Source: Candidatus Corynebacterium faecigallinarum (lineage in GTDB: Bacteria; Actinomycetota; Actinomycetes; Mycobacteriales; Mycobacteriaceae). Taken from it: 40,845 nucleotides of DNA. Under the pieces are notes generated by a model, which saw only the letters and a list, made by a program, of their open reading frames with translations, did no database searches and was not told where the DNA came from. Each line of letters starts with the position of its first letter. Position 1 is the first letter of the stretch. Shown here one piece after another: positions 23,254 to 32,142 of this stretch. The translations under genes and the position numbers were made by a program. The stretch spans positions 1-40,845 of the forward strand of contig DWVP01000011.1 in NCBI GenBank assembly GCA_019120175.1. The letters run 5' to 3'.

Positions 23254-24933
23254 TCACAGTGGCCCCATCAATGCGCCCGCGCCCGCGGCACCGTTGCTTG
23301 TCGTGTCACCGTTTTCACCGGCGTTGCCAGCCCCGTTGGTCGTCTCGGGGTCGGTGGTTTCGCTGTCGCCGAGGTTCAACGGCCAGTCCAGGATGTCCTC
23401 GACATCATCGTTGCCGCCGTTGCCCTCGGTCGGGTCGGTCGGGGTGGTCGGGGTCCCGGTGTCGGTGGGGCCCGGATCGCCCGGGTCCGTGTCGGTCGGG
23501 GTGCCCGTGGGATCGGTGTCCGTCGGAGGAGTGGATGTCTCCGGTGAGTCGGTGTCACCGGGTTCGGTGGGCTCCTCGGTCACCGGCGGCGGCACCACGG
23601 TCTGCTCCTCGGTGACCCGGTCGGTGATGGTCTCGGTCTGGGTCGGGACGGTGACGGAGTCATCGTCCCGGTTCATCGAGTACACCGCCCAGCCCAGCAG
23701 TGCCAGAGCGGCGACGAGGGCGATGACCAGGGCGAGGATCCAGGAACCGCTGCGATTTCCCGACCGTTTGCTGGTGCTGGGGGCCGGGCCCATGTTGGAC
23801 TCGTCGGTGACCTGTGCCAGCGGCGCGCTGCCCTCACCGGTGGACGGCTGTCCGGCCAGCGACGGGGGCACGGGGATGACCCCGGCGGCGGGGTCGGGCG
23901 GCAGTTGACCATCGCGCACCGGGACGGTGGCGGCGGCCAGGGCGGCGCCGTCGGGGTAGCGGGCGGAGGCATCCTTGCGCAGGCAGATGGCGATGAGCTG
24001 GCGCATCGGTTCGCTGACGGAGTCCGGCAGGTCCGGGGCGGTCTCGTTGATGTGCTTCAGTGCGACCGAGACGGTGGAGTCCCCGGCGAAGGGCCGTTCG
24101 CCGGCGAGCACCTCGTAGCCGACCACGCCGAGGGAGTACACGTCGCTGGACGGTTCGATGGCCAGGCCCTGCGCCTGCTCCGGGGAGACGTACTGGGCGG
24201 TGCCGACGACCATGCCGGTGCGGGTCAGCGGCACCGCGGAGGCGGCCTTGGCGATGCCGAAGTCGGTGACCTTGACCACGCCGTCGGCGGTGACCATGAG
24301 GTTGCCGGGCTTGATGTCGCGGTGGATCAGCCCACGGCTGTGGATGGCCTGCAGGCCGACGGCGGCCTGGGCGATCAGGTCGAGCGCCATGACCTCCGGC
24401 AGGGTGCGCTGCCGGGCGAGGATGTCGGCCAGGGACTCGCCCTGGACGTACTCCATGACGATGAAGCAGTAGGTCACCCCGGTGCCGTCGACATTGGACT
24501 GCTCGCCGTAGTCGAAGGTGGCGACGACATTGTCGGAGTCGATGGTCTCGGCGGACTCGGCCTCCTGGCGGAAGCGGTGGCGGAACTCGGGGTCGTCGGT
24601 GAGCTCGGGCTTGAGCACCTTGACGGCGACGTCCCGTCCCTGCTCGGCATCGTAGGCCAGCCAGACGGTGGACATGCCGCCGCGTCCGACGATGCGCGAG
24701 ACGGTGAAGCGCTGCCGGGAGCCGGCGCCGGTGTCGCCCGTGCCGTCGGCACCATCGGCACCATCGGCACCGTCGCCGGCGGAGCCGTAGTGGGTGTCGA
24801 GGACGCGCTGGATCCGGTCGGCGGCGGCACGGTCGCGCTGCGAGGGGTCGCTGGTGCCGAAGAGGCGGGTGCCGTCGTCCGGGGTCTGTCCCGACGCACC
24901 GTTGGCGCCGTTGCCGTCTGAGGGGCCTGTCAT
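23254..24933 (-). CDS. pknA: Ser/Thr protein kinase PknA
   Basis: The 559-residue protein has a kinase domain at about 77-340: GRGGMSTVW, Lys105 in AVKVLK, HRDIKPGN at 204, DFGIAKA at 224, and SPEQ. A membrane helix follows (about 397-419, SWILALVIALVAALALLGWAVY), then about 140 extracellular residues rich in Thr, Pro and Asp. It acts with PknB to phosphorylate division and wall-synthesis proteins. Odd features are an N-terminal extension of some 72 residues ahead of the kinase domain, including a repeat-encoded GADGADGADGTGDTG run, where the family norm is about ten. The start lies 1 nt after the pbpA stop (TGACATG), which supports ATG 24933 and tight coupling. Confidence 0.96.
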   Translation of the reverse strand: MTGPSDGNGANGASGQTPDDGTRLFGTSDPSQRDRAAADRIQRVLDTHYGSAGDGADGADGADGTGDTGAGSRQRFTVSRIVGRGGMSTVWLAYDAEQGRDVAVKVLKPELTDDPEFRHRFRQEAESAETIDSDNVVATFDYGEQSNVDGTGVTYCFIVMEYVQGESLADILARQRTLPEVMALDLIAQAAVGLQAIHSRGLIHRDIKPGNLMVTADGVVKVTDFGIAKAASAVPLTRTGMVVGTAQYVSPEQAQGLAIEPSSDVYSLGVVGYEVLAGERPFAGDSTVSVALKHINETAPDLPDSVSEPMRQLIAICLRKDASARYPDGAALAAATVPVRDGQLPPDPAAGVIPVPPSLAGQPSTGEGSAPLAQVTDESNMGPAPSTSKRSGNRSGSWILALVIALVAALALLGWAVYSMNRDDDSVTVPTQTETITDRVTEEQTVVPPPVTEEPTEPGDTDSPETSTPPTDTDPTGTPTDTDPGDPGPTDTGTPTTPTDPTEGNGGNDDVEDILDWPLNLGDSETTDPETTNGAGNAGENGDTTSNGAAGAGALMGPL

Positions 24934-24934
24934 G

Positions 24935-26389
24935 TCAGCTCGCCTCCTGGATGGCAGCGTTGATCACCGCACGCCCGATCGGGGCGGCGACGGAACCACC
25001 GGTGGCGGCCTGGCCGGCGTCGCCACCGTTCTCCACCAGCACCGCGACGGCGACGTCCGCATCGTCCGACGGGCCGAAGGCGACGTACCAGGCGTGCGGG
25101 TTGGAGTTGCGGGAATCCTCGCCGTGCTCGGCGGTACCGGTCTTCGAGGCGATGTTGTCGGCACCGCCGCCGAAACTCTCCGAGCCGCGCATCAGCTCGG
25201 TGAGCTGGGAGGCGACCTCGGAAGAGACCGCCCGGCCAGCCTCCTTCGGACGGGTCTCGTCGATCACGTTGAGGTCGGCACCGGTGACCTGCTTGATCAG
25301 GTGCGGCTTCATCCGCACTCCGTCGTTGGCGATGGTGGCGGCGATGACCGCGTTCTGCAGCGGGGTCAGTGCGACGTCACGCTGGCCGATGGCGGACTGG
25401 CCCAGGGCGGCGTCATCGGGGATGTCGCCGATGGTGGAGTTCTGGATCGGCAGACCGAAGTCGTCGTCGTCCTCGGCACCGATGCCGAAGGCGTCGGCGG
25501 TGTCACGGAAGGCCTCCTCGCCGTGGCGGGTCGCCAGGTCCACGAAGGAGGTGTTGCACGACCGGGCGAAGGCGGTGGACAGCGGCACCTGCGGACCACC
25601 GCAGGACGCACCGCCGTAGTTCTCCAGGGTGGTCTCCGTGCCCGGAAGGGTGATCTGCGATTCGCCGTTGACCAGGGTGTCGCCGGTGTCCCCGGCCTCC
25701 AGGGCGGCGGCGGTGGTGATCAGCTTGAACGTTGAACCGGGCGGCTGGGTCTGCTGGGTGGAGCGGTTGAGCAGCGGGGCGTTCGGATCGTTTTGCAGCG
25801 CCTGGAAGGCCTCGGTGGCGGCCTCGGAGTCCGGGTTGGTCACCGCCACCGGGTCGAACCCGGGGGTGGATGCCATGGCCAGCACCTCGCCTGTGGAGGG
25901 GCGCAGGGCCACCACCGAGCCGGAGTAGCCGCGGGAGCTCAGCTCGTCGTAGGCGACGCGCTGGACGTTGGGCTGCAGAGTCAGGTCCACATTCGCCCCG
26001 CGCTGTTCCTTGCCGGTCAGCGTGTCCCAGGCGCGGGTGGCGAAGAGGGAGTCGTCGGTGCCGTCGAGGATGGAGTTCTGAGAGGCCTCGATACCGGACG
26101 CACCGTACTGGTCGGAGAGGTAGCCCAGCACCGCGCCGTAGGCGGCGGCGTCCTCCGGGTAGGAACGGCTGTACAGGCCGTCGTCGTCGGCGGTGGAGTG
26201 GGCCAGCACCTGGCCGCCGGCGGTGATCTGGCCGCGGGGGATGGACTTCTGCTTGAAGTACTGGCGGGAGTTCAGGTCGTTCTCGGCGTAGGTGGACGCC
26301 TGGAACCCCTGGATCCAGGTGAGGTTGACCAGCAGGATGACCACCAGGACGAAGGCGAAGACCGCGACGTTGCGGATCGATTTGTTCAT
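24935..26389 (-). CDS. pbpA: Penicillin-binding protein A (transpeptidase)
   Basis: The 484-residue class B enzyme has one N-terminal membrane helix (VAVFAFVLVVILLVNLTW), a linker domain and a transpeptidase domain. The active-site motifs are STFK (in PPGSTFKLIT), SCN (in ARSCNTSF) and KTG (in ASKTGTAEHG). It cross-links peptidoglycan at the septum or poles, working with the RodA/FtsW-type glycosyltransferase encoded upstream. In mycobacteria the homologue is a PknB substrate. Its start overlaps the rodA stop by 4 nt (ATGA). It is intact and of normal length. Confidence 0.97.
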   Translation of the reverse strand: MNKSIRNVAVFAFVLVVILLVNLTWIQGFQASTYAENDLNSRQYFKQKSIPRGQITAGGQVLAHSTADDDGLYSRSYPEDAAAYGAVLGYLSDQYGASGIEASQNSILDGTDDSLFATRAWDTLTGKEQRGANVDLTLQPNVQRVAYDELSSRGYSGSVVALRPSTGEVLAMASTPGFDPVAVTNPDSEAATEAFQALQNDPNAPLLNRSTQQTQPPGSTFKLITTAAALEAGDTGDTLVNGESQITLPGTETTLENYGGASCGGPQVPLSTAFARSCNTSFVDLATRHGEEAFRDTADAFGIGAEDDDDFGLPIQNSTIGDIPDDAALGQSAIGQRDVALTPLQNAVIAATIANDGVRMKPHLIKQVTGADLNVIDETRPKEAGRAVSSEVASQLTELMRGSESFGGGADNIASKTGTAEHGEDSRNSNPHAWYVAFGPSDDADVAVAVLVENGGDAGQAATGGSVAAPIGRAVINAAIQEAS

Positions 26390-27852
26390 CGGTGGGCCTC
26401 CTTCTCGGTGCCGGTACCGGTGCTGTTACCGGTGCTGACTGGGTTGCTCAAGCTGGTACTGGGTGCGTCACCGGTACCGGGGGCACCGGCGTTACCTGGG
26501 GCGGTGTCTCCGCCGCCGGTCTTCGGTGTGTTCATGTCGTGGGAGATCTTCAACAGGATGGCCAGCAGAATGTAGTTGGCCAGCAGACTGGAACCACCGT
26601 GGGACATGAACGGGGTGGTCAGGCCGGTCATCGGCAGCAGCCGGGAGATGCCGCCGGTGACCACGAAGATCTGCACCGCCAGGGTCAGCGACAGTCCGGC
26701 GGCGACGAGTTTCCCGAACGAGTCGGTGGCGCGCAGCGCGGTGAGGAAACCACGGCTGATCAGGATGGCGAAGAGGATCAGCACGGCTGCCAGGCCGACG
26801 AAGCCGAGTTCCTCGCCGATCGAGGAGAGGATGAAGTCCGACCAGGCCACCGGTACGTTCTGGGGGTAGCCCTCGCCCAGCCCGGTGCCCGTCAGGCCAC
26901 CGAAGGACATGCCGAACAGTGCCTGGGAGAGCTGGTAGCCGGTGCCGTCGTAGTTGCCGATGGGGTCCAGGAAGTTGGTGAAGCGGTCCTGGATCTTCGA
27001 CGAGATCTGGAAGACGATGTACACGCCGACGACCGCCAGGCCCAGGCCGATGACCAGCCAGGAAGAACGTCCGGTGGCCATGTAGAGCATGCCCAGGATC
27101 GTGGCGAAGAGCAGCAGGGCGGGACCGAAGTCGTTCTGGGCGGCCATGATCAGGATCGCCAGGCCCCACACCAGCAGGATCGGGCCGAGGTCACGCAGCC
27201 GGGGGAACTGCAGTCCCAGGAAGCGCTTGCCGGCCACGGAGAACAGGGTGCGCTTGTTGACCAGCAGGGCGGCGAAGAAGATCAGCAGCATGATCTTGGC
27301 GAACTCGCCGGGCTGGATGGAGATCGGACCCAGGGTGATCCACACCTTGGCGTCGGCGTTCATCGAGGTCGGCCAGACGATCGGCAGGGCCGAGAGGACC
27401 AGCGCGCCGAGGCCGAGCAGGTAGGCGTAGTTCTGAAGCGTGGTGTGGGACTTCATGAACCACATCACCGCGCCGAAACAGGCCACGGCGATGACCGTCC
27501 ACATCATCTGCGAGTTCGACAGGGACATGTCCATGGCCAGGTCGAGCCGGTAGATCATCACCAGGCCGATGGCGTTGAGCATGGCCGCGACCGGCAGCAT
27601 GATCTGGTCGGCGTTCGGTGCCTTCAGGCACAGCACCAGGTGAGCCAGCCCGAAGACCAGGATGTAGCCGCCGACGATGATGGCGACGTCCCAGGTCAGG
27701 TCGTTGCCCAGGGACAGCTGCAGGGCGACCAGGGCGACGGCGAGCACCACGCCGGAGGCGATGAGCAGGCCGAGCTCAACCCCGCGCGGCCGGGCGGTGA
27801 CCCGCTCGGCGGTGCGGCTGGTGGCGGAGGCGACGGCGGAGCGTGCCGACAT
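26386..27852 (-). CDS. rodA: SEDS glycosyltransferase RodA/FtsW
   Basis: The 488-residue protein has about ten to twelve membrane helices and typical SEDS sequences: SIQPGEFAKIMLLIFFAALL, AAQNDFGPALLLFATILGM, and near the C-terminus SRLLPMTGLTTPFMSHGGSSLLANY. It polymerises lipid II into glycan strands at the membrane and pairs with the PbpA transpeptidase downstream. The C-terminal tail is Gly/Ser/Thr-rich (GNSTGTGTEKE). The start lies 1 nt after the ppp stop, and the end overlaps pbpA, so translation is coupled through the operon. Confidence 0.97.
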   Translation of the reverse strand: MSARSAVASATSRTAERVTARPRGVELGLLIASGVVLAVALVALQLSLGNDLTWDVAIIVGGYILVFGLAHLVLCLKAPNADQIMLPVAAMLNAIGLVMIYRLDLAMDMSLSNSQMMWTVIAVACFGAVMWFMKSHTTLQNYAYLLGLGALVLSALPIVWPTSMNADAKVWITLGPISIQPGEFAKIMLLIFFAALLVNKRTLFSVAGKRFLGLQFPRLRDLGPILLVWGLAILIMAAQNDFGPALLLFATILGMLYMATGRSSWLVIGLGLAVVGVYIVFQISSKIQDRFTNFLDPIGNYDGTGYQLSQALFGMSFGGLTGTGLGEGYPQNVPVAWSDFILSSIGEELGFVGLAAVLILFAILISRGFLTALRATDSFGKLVAAGLSLTLAVQIFVVTGGISRLLPMTGLTTPFMSHGGSSLLANYILLAILLKISHDMNTPKTGGGDTAPGNAGAPGTGDAPSTSLSNPVSTGNSTGTGTEKEAHR

Positions 27853-27853
27853 A

Positions 27854-29620
27854 TCAGTTCACCTCCCGGCAGGAGACTCCTGGTGTCGTGAGGTCGGAGG
27901 GATCATCGGAGGATCCGGACGATCCGGACGAGTTGCCGCCGCCGTTGCTGTTGCGGCTGTTGTCGTCAGAGGTTTCGCGGGTCACGCACGGTGGCAGGGT
28001 CTGCTCGGAGAGTCGTCGGACCTGCTCCTGAACCTCCTCGTAGGAGTCGGTGGGCAGGTTGTCGAGGGTGCCGCGGGCCGCGGGGGTCAGGTCGGCGGTG
28101 GAGAACCGGTGGCAGGGGTCGTCGCTGCCGGCGGGCAGCATGTTGACCTGACCACGCTCGTCGAGGCAGATCTCCTGGTAAGCGCTCTGGGTCGAGATGC
28201 CCAGGATGCTGCCCGGGGAGCCCTGGTAGATGATGATCGGCGTGGCACTCTGGGTGTTCTCCGCCGCGGTGGCATCGGCCTCCTCGGAGCCGGACGGTGA
28301 CGCAGTGTCGGCACCGTCGGCCCCGTTTGCCGCGTCAGCGGTGTTCGCGGCCTCGCTGGGGTCCGCAGCCGCAGTGCCGGACGTCCGGGGTGCCTCGCTG
28401 GCGTCCTCGGTCTCACTGGCGGTGGTTGTCGCCGGTGCCGGACGGTCCGCTGCCGCAGCGACTGCCACGAAGTACGACTGGTTCAGCGAGTCCCGGACCC
28501 ACCAGATGGTGCCGCCGGCGGCGACGACCAGCACCAGGACGGCGGCCAGGGCGATGAACAGGCCACGTCGGCGGCCCCGGCGTCCCGAACCACCGGGACC
28601 GGCGGCAGCGTCCCCACTGCCGGCACCATCGGCACCGGCAGCACCGTCAGCACCGTCCACACCGTCGGCAGCGACGGTGCCGGTACCGGAACCGCCCTTG
28701 GCCGCGGCGGGACGCTGGATGATCTGCACCGCAGAGGCACGACCAGCCGAGGTGTCCGGACGGGGCAGTTCCGGGGCGGCGGCATTCACTGCACCGGCGA
28801 GGACCGGGCCGGTCGGCAGGGTCGGGGTGGGGGCGTCCCCGGCCTCGGCAGCTGCCACGGCAGCATCCACATCGACGACATCGGCGACGACGACGGTCAC
28901 GTTGTCCGGGCCACCGCCACGCAGCGCGAGGTTGATCAGGGAGGTGGCGGCCTCATCGGGAGTGCCGGTGCGCAGGACGTCCTGAATGGTCTCGAAGCTC
29001 ACCGGGTCGGACAGGCCGTCGGAGCACAGCAGGTAGCGGTCACCGGCGCGGGCCTCTCGCAGCTCCAGGGTCGGGTCGACGGGGCGTCCGGTCAGGGCCT
29101 TGAGGATCAGCGAACGCTGCGGGTGGCTGGAGACGTCCTCCGGGGCGAGCTTGCCCTCGTCGACCAGCGACTGGACGAAGGTGTCGTCCTTGGTGATCTG
29201 GGTCAGTTTCCCGTCGCGCAGCAGGTAGCCGCGGGAGTCACCGACGTGGCAGACCCCGACGGATTCGCCGTCGAAGAGCAGGGCGGTCAGGGTGCAGCCC
29301 ATGCCGTCCTGGGCGGGGTTGTCCTCGACGTGGGAGGCGATGTCACGGTTGCCGTCGTCCATGGCGTCGGCGAGCATGGTCAGCATCTGCTCACGCGGAA
29401 TCTCCACCCCCTGCGACATGGTGTTCTGCAGGGAGTACAGGGCGGTGACCATCAGCTCGGAGGCGACTTCACCGGCGGCGTGGCCACCCATGCCGTCGGC
29501 GAGGGCGAGCAGGTTCGGTGCGGCGACCGCGGAATCCTCGTTGTTGCTGCGCACCAGACCACGGTCGGAGCGGGCGGTGAAGTCCAGGGCGAGGCGGCCC
29601 GGCTGCGGGGCGTCTGTCAT
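27854..29620 (-). CDS. ppp: PP2C-type protein phosphatase Ppp (PstP)
   Basis: The 588-residue membrane phosphatase has the PP2C domain at about 10-240 with metal-binding motifs RGLVRSNNEDS, LADGMGGHAAGE, HVGDSRGYLL and CSDGLSDPV, plus GGPDNVTVVV. A Gly/Ala/Asp low-complexity linker follows (GVDGADGAAGADGAGSGDAAAG), then a membrane helix (GLFIALAAVLVLVVAAGGTIWWV) and a roughly 220-residue extracellular part ending in a Ser/Asn-rich tail. It removes phosphate from PknA, PknB and their substrates, closing the signalling loop. Its ATG overlaps the fhaB stop (ATGA). Confidence 0.96.
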   Translation of the reverse strand: MTDAPQPGRLALDFTARSDRGLVRSNNEDSAVAAPNLLALADGMGGHAAGEVASELMVTALYSLQNTMSQGVEIPREQMLTMLADAMDDGNRDIASHVEDNPAQDGMGCTLTALLFDGESVGVCHVGDSRGYLLRDGKLTQITKDDTFVQSLVDEGKLAPEDVSSHPQRSLILKALTGRPVDPTLELREARAGDRYLLCSDGLSDPVSFETIQDVLRTGTPDEAATSLINLALRGGGPDNVTVVVADVVDVDAAVAAAEAGDAPTPTLPTGPVLAGAVNAAAPELPRPDTSAGRASAVQIIQRPAAAKGGSGTGTVAADGVDGADGAAGADGAGSGDAAAGPGGSGRRGRRRGLFIALAAVLVLVVAAGGTIWWVRDSLNQSYFVAVAAAADRPAPATTTASETEDASEAPRTSGTAAADPSEAANTADAANGADGADTASPSGSEEADATAAENTQSATPIIIYQGSPGSILGISTQSAYQEICLDERGQVNMLPAGSDDPCHRFSTADLTPAARGTLDNLPTDSYEEVQEQVRRLSEQTLPPCVTRETSDDNSRNSNGGGNSSGSSGSSDDPSDLTTPGVSCREVN

Positions 29621-30111
29621 GCGTCCATCCTCACGGTAGTCTGCCCGATCCGCAGTTCCTGTCCAGCGGCGAGCTGTTCGGGCTGGTCGATGCGCTGCCC
29701 GTTGAGGAAGGTGCCGTTACGGGAGTCGAGGTCCTCCAGGTACCAGGTGCCGCCCCGGTTGAGCAGGCGGGCGTGGGAGCCGGAGGCGAAGTCATCTTCG
29801 AGGACCAGGGTGGACGATGAGGAGCGTCCCATGGTGACTTCCTGGTATCCCTGCAGGTTGAGTGTGGTTCCGGTCAGTGGGCCGGAGGTCACTTCCAGGG
29901 ATGTCGGTGCGGCGGCGCGGCGGAAGCCACGTCCGCCCTGTGCTGGCGGTGCGGCGGCACCTGCGGGTGCGGCGTAGCCGCCGGGGCCGCTGACAGTGCC
30001 GACGTTGGCGGCGGAGAGGTCACGGCGCAGGGCGCGGATGACCAGCAGAATGAACAGCCACAGCACGACGAGCAGGGCGATCTTCGCGAGCAGCACGAGC
30101 GTCGTCTGCAT
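29617..30111 (-). CDS. fhaB: FHA-domain protein FhaB (FipA)
   Basis: The 164-residue protein begins with a membrane helix (LVLLAKIALLVVLWLFILLVI) and a short linker, then an FHA domain at about 85-164. The pThr-binding motifs are MGRSSSS, SGSHARLL and SRNGTFLNG. It recognises phosphothreonine on partner proteins and in actinobacteria links PknA/PknB signalling to the divisome. It is the second gene of the operon, 76 bp after fhaA, and overlaps ppp by 4 nt. Confidence 0.95.
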   Translation of the reverse strand: MQTTLVLLAKIALLVVLWLFILLVIRALRRDLSAANVGTVSGPGGYAAPAGAAAPPAQGGRGFRRAAAPTSLEVTSGPLTGTTLNLQGYQEVTMGRSSSSTLVLEDDFASGSHARLLNRGGTWYLEDLDSRNGTFLNGQRIDQPEQLAAGQELRIGQTTVRMDA

Positions 30112-30187
30112 GGGTTGTCATCTCCTCAATGGTCCGGGTGGGGCGTGGTCAGATCCTACCGGCTGAATCTACCCGGTCGAGGGGCCC

Positions 30188-31369
30188 TCAGGTGAACCGA
30201 ACTTCGATGTCGCTGTGCCCGATGGTGACGACATCGCCGTCGGCGAGCAGCCAGTTCTCCACCGGGATCTCGTTGACGGTGGTGCCGTTGGTGGATTTCA
30301 GGTCGGTGAGCACGGCGTCGAAACCGTCCCAGGCGATCTCGGCGTGCTGCCGGGAGACACCGGTGTCGGGCAGGCGAAAGTCCACGGCGTTGCCGCGTCC
30401 GATGACGTTCTCGCCGACCTGCAGCACGTAGCTGCGGGCGGAGCCGTCCTGCAGGTGCAGGGTGACGGTGGTCTGCGGGGCGGGGTCGCCGGCCGCGGCG
30501 GCGTCGGTGGCACCGGTCGCCTGGTCACCGGTGCGCACCGGGTCAGGCTGGTTGCTCGAGATGACCTCGGTGCCGGGGTAGGACGCGGCACCTGCCGCGC
30601 CTGCGGCTGCTGCACCCGCGGCACCTGCCGCGCCAGCCGCGCCAGCGCTGGGGGCGTCGGACGCCGCGGGCTGGGGGGAACCCCACCCCTCGGCAGAGCG
30701 GGAGCTCTGTTCCTGCGGGGCCTGCTGGTCCTGCTGTCCCTGCTGGCCCTGGTGCGCTTGCTGGGCAGCCTGCTCGGACTGCGACGGCTGGGCGAGGCCC
30801 ATCAGGGGATTGGCGGAGGCGCCGGCACCTGCGGCGGCCGCACCACCGGCAGCGGCTGCGCCTGCTGCACCCGCGCCTGCAGCGCCTGCTGCGCGACCGG
30901 CGCCGTCCGCCGACCAGGCGGAACCGTCCGCTGCGCCGGAGCGTCCGGAATCGGCGGCGCTGCGTGAGGCGGAGCTGTTGCTGTCCTCCGGCGGATCGAA
31001 GGAGGATCGGGACTTCAGCTGACCGGTGTGCAGTTCATCGTCGCTGACCAGGGTGACGGACACCGGGTGGGCGCTCTGCCAGCCCTCGTTGCGGATGAAG
31101 CGCTGCAGCCGGCCCTGGAGCTCGTCGGCCAGGGCAGGGTGCTTCTCGAGCAGTGCATAGTGGTCACGGTGGGAGACGTGGACGGTGAAGTTCGAGGCGG
31201 CCAGGACGTTGCCCTGCCCGTTCTCCATGAGGGTGTCCTCAACCTCCTGCTTCAGCAGCTCGTCGATTTCGGCGGGGACAACCTCGCCGCCGAAGACACG
31301 GGCGAAGCCGTTGTCCAGGCCGCGCTGGAGGGAGCTGTCGATCTTACGGAATCGTCCGAAGAGATCCAT
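30188..31369 (-). CDS. fhaA: FHA-domain protein FhaA
   Basis: The 393-residue protein starts with the FhaA N-terminal domain (DUF3662), MDLFGRFRKIDSSLQRGLDNGFARVFGGEVVP and SVTLVSDDELHTG. A long Ala/Gly/Gln-rich linker (about 115-270, with QQAHQGQQGQQDQQAPQEQ) leads to a C-terminal FHA domain (VIGRGNAVDFRLPDTGVSRQHAEI, KSTNGTTVN). It binds phosphothreonine, in mycobacteria on the lipid II flippase MurJ/MviN complex, and so tunes wall synthesis. It is the first gene of the seven-gene operon. GGAAGGAAGG lies upstream of ATG 31369, and TATAGT (31516-31521, minus strand) is a possible -10. Confidence 0.95.
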   Translation of the reverse strand: MDLFGRFRKIDSSLQRGLDNGFARVFGGEVVPAEIDELLKQEVEDTLMENGQGNVLAASNFTVHVSHRDHYALLEKHPALADELQGRLQRFIRNEGWQSAHPVSVTLVSDDELHTGQLKSRSSFDPPEDSNSSASRSAADSGRSGAADGSAWSADGAGRAAGAAGAGAAGAAAAGGAAAAGAGASANPLMGLAQPSQSEQAAQQAHQGQQGQQDQQAPQEQSSRSAEGWGSPQPAASDAPSAGAAGAAGAAGAAAAGAAGAASYPGTEVISSNQPDPVRTGDQATGATDAAAAGDPAPQTTVTLHLQDGSARSYVLQVGENVIGRGNAVDFRLPDTGVSRQHAEIAWDGFDAVLTDLKSTNGTTVNEIPVENWLLADGDVVTIGHSDIEVRFT

Positions 31370-31715
31370 GGCGCCGTCGCCTTCCTTCCTGGTCGCGTTG
31401 CGTAAACGGTCGGTTCTTGCTCATGCTGGTGCATGTCGTTCTGTCGTCGTACGGGTGTCGTACGTATGGGAGTGCGCTGTCCCCTGAGAGCGGAATACTC
31501 CCACGTTGTCGGACCACTATACGGATCCTCCCTGTGAACCGGCTGGATATCGGTGTGTCGTGACTGCTTCCAGGGGGTTCGGCTGTGTGGGTACTTTGGC
31601 GTGCGAAGCCGTGGAGTCGTGGCCGGGGACGGAGGAGACGGTACGACGACCTGCAGGATCAGTGTGGTGCGGTGGTGCCCTCAGCAGCCCGCGTATGTGG
31701 CATCTAACTGGGGTT

Positions 31716-31744
31716 TTGTGTCAATCATTGGCCGGTGCTAGTGT
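31716..31744 (+). promoter_or_regulatory. Promoter of tRNA-Leu
   Basis: TTGTGT (31716-31721) and TAGTGT (31739-31744) are separated by 17 bp, a good housekeeping sigma match. The mature tRNA starts about 60 bp downstream. The rest of 31370-31803 (about 430 bp) holds the fhaA operon promoter region on the other strand, including TATAGT at 31516-31521 and a TGGGAGT/ACTCCCA repeat near 31466-31505. I see no convincing gene in it. Confidence 0.6.
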
Positions 31745-31803
31745 TATCCGCGTTGCAAACGCAACCCACGTCGTCGCCGTAGCTATACGGTGAATGATGC
31801 CAC

Positions 31804-31886
31804 GGGCGAGTGGCGGAATGGCAGACGCGCTGGCTTCAGGTGCCAGTGTCCTTCGGGACGTGGGGGTTCAAGTCCCCCTTCGCCCA
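31804..31886 (+). tRNA. tRNA-Leu (CAG anticodon)
   Basis: The acceptor stem GGGCGAG pairs with TTCGCCC. The anticodon stem CTGGC/GCCAG encloses loop TTCAGGT with anticodon CAG at 31837-31839. A long variable arm (TGTCCTTCGGGACG region) marks a class II tRNA, and the T-arm reads GGGGGTTCAAGTCCCCC. The discriminator base is A, and CCA is not encoded. It reads CUG codons and is the usual neighbour of fhaA in this locus. Confidence 0.97.
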
Positions 31887-31913
31887 CCGTGAGCGGTTCA
31901 CGAACCGCATAGG

Positions 31914-31956
31914 CCGGAGGTCGCAAACTCGAAAGGGTTTGTGACCTCCGGTTTTT
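31914..31956 (+). terminator. Intrinsic terminator of tRNA-Leu
   Basis: CCGGAGGTCGCAAAC (31914-31928) and GTTTGTGACCTCCGG (31937-31951) pair over 15 bp with one G-T pair, followed by TTTTT. A smaller hairpin (GCGGTT-CACG-AACCGC, 31893-31908) lies between tRNA and terminator. Confidence 0.85.
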
Positions 31957-32142
31957 CGTTGTCCGGTTGGTGCGCGGTGCGGGAGCTGACAGTGGGGGAG
32001 TTGCCCGGCCGTGTCCCGGCGGGTGGCAGTGAGGTGGGTTCCCCGAGGGTTTCCGGCGAGGTCGGTCACAAACCGGTCGCCGCGCCTCGGGAGGCTCGGT
32101 TTGGAGTCGGCATGGACATCCACTGAAACTTGGAGGACGCCT

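Noticed and set aside
21018..24921. Long plus-strand open frames opposite pknB and pknA
   Set aside because: They are Gly/Val/Asp-rich antisense shadows of clearly functional kinases, and no start or family supports them.
20026..31369. The crgA to fhaA cluster as a new system
   Set aside because: Gene order and all domains match the known actinobacterial cell-wall/division signalling locus.
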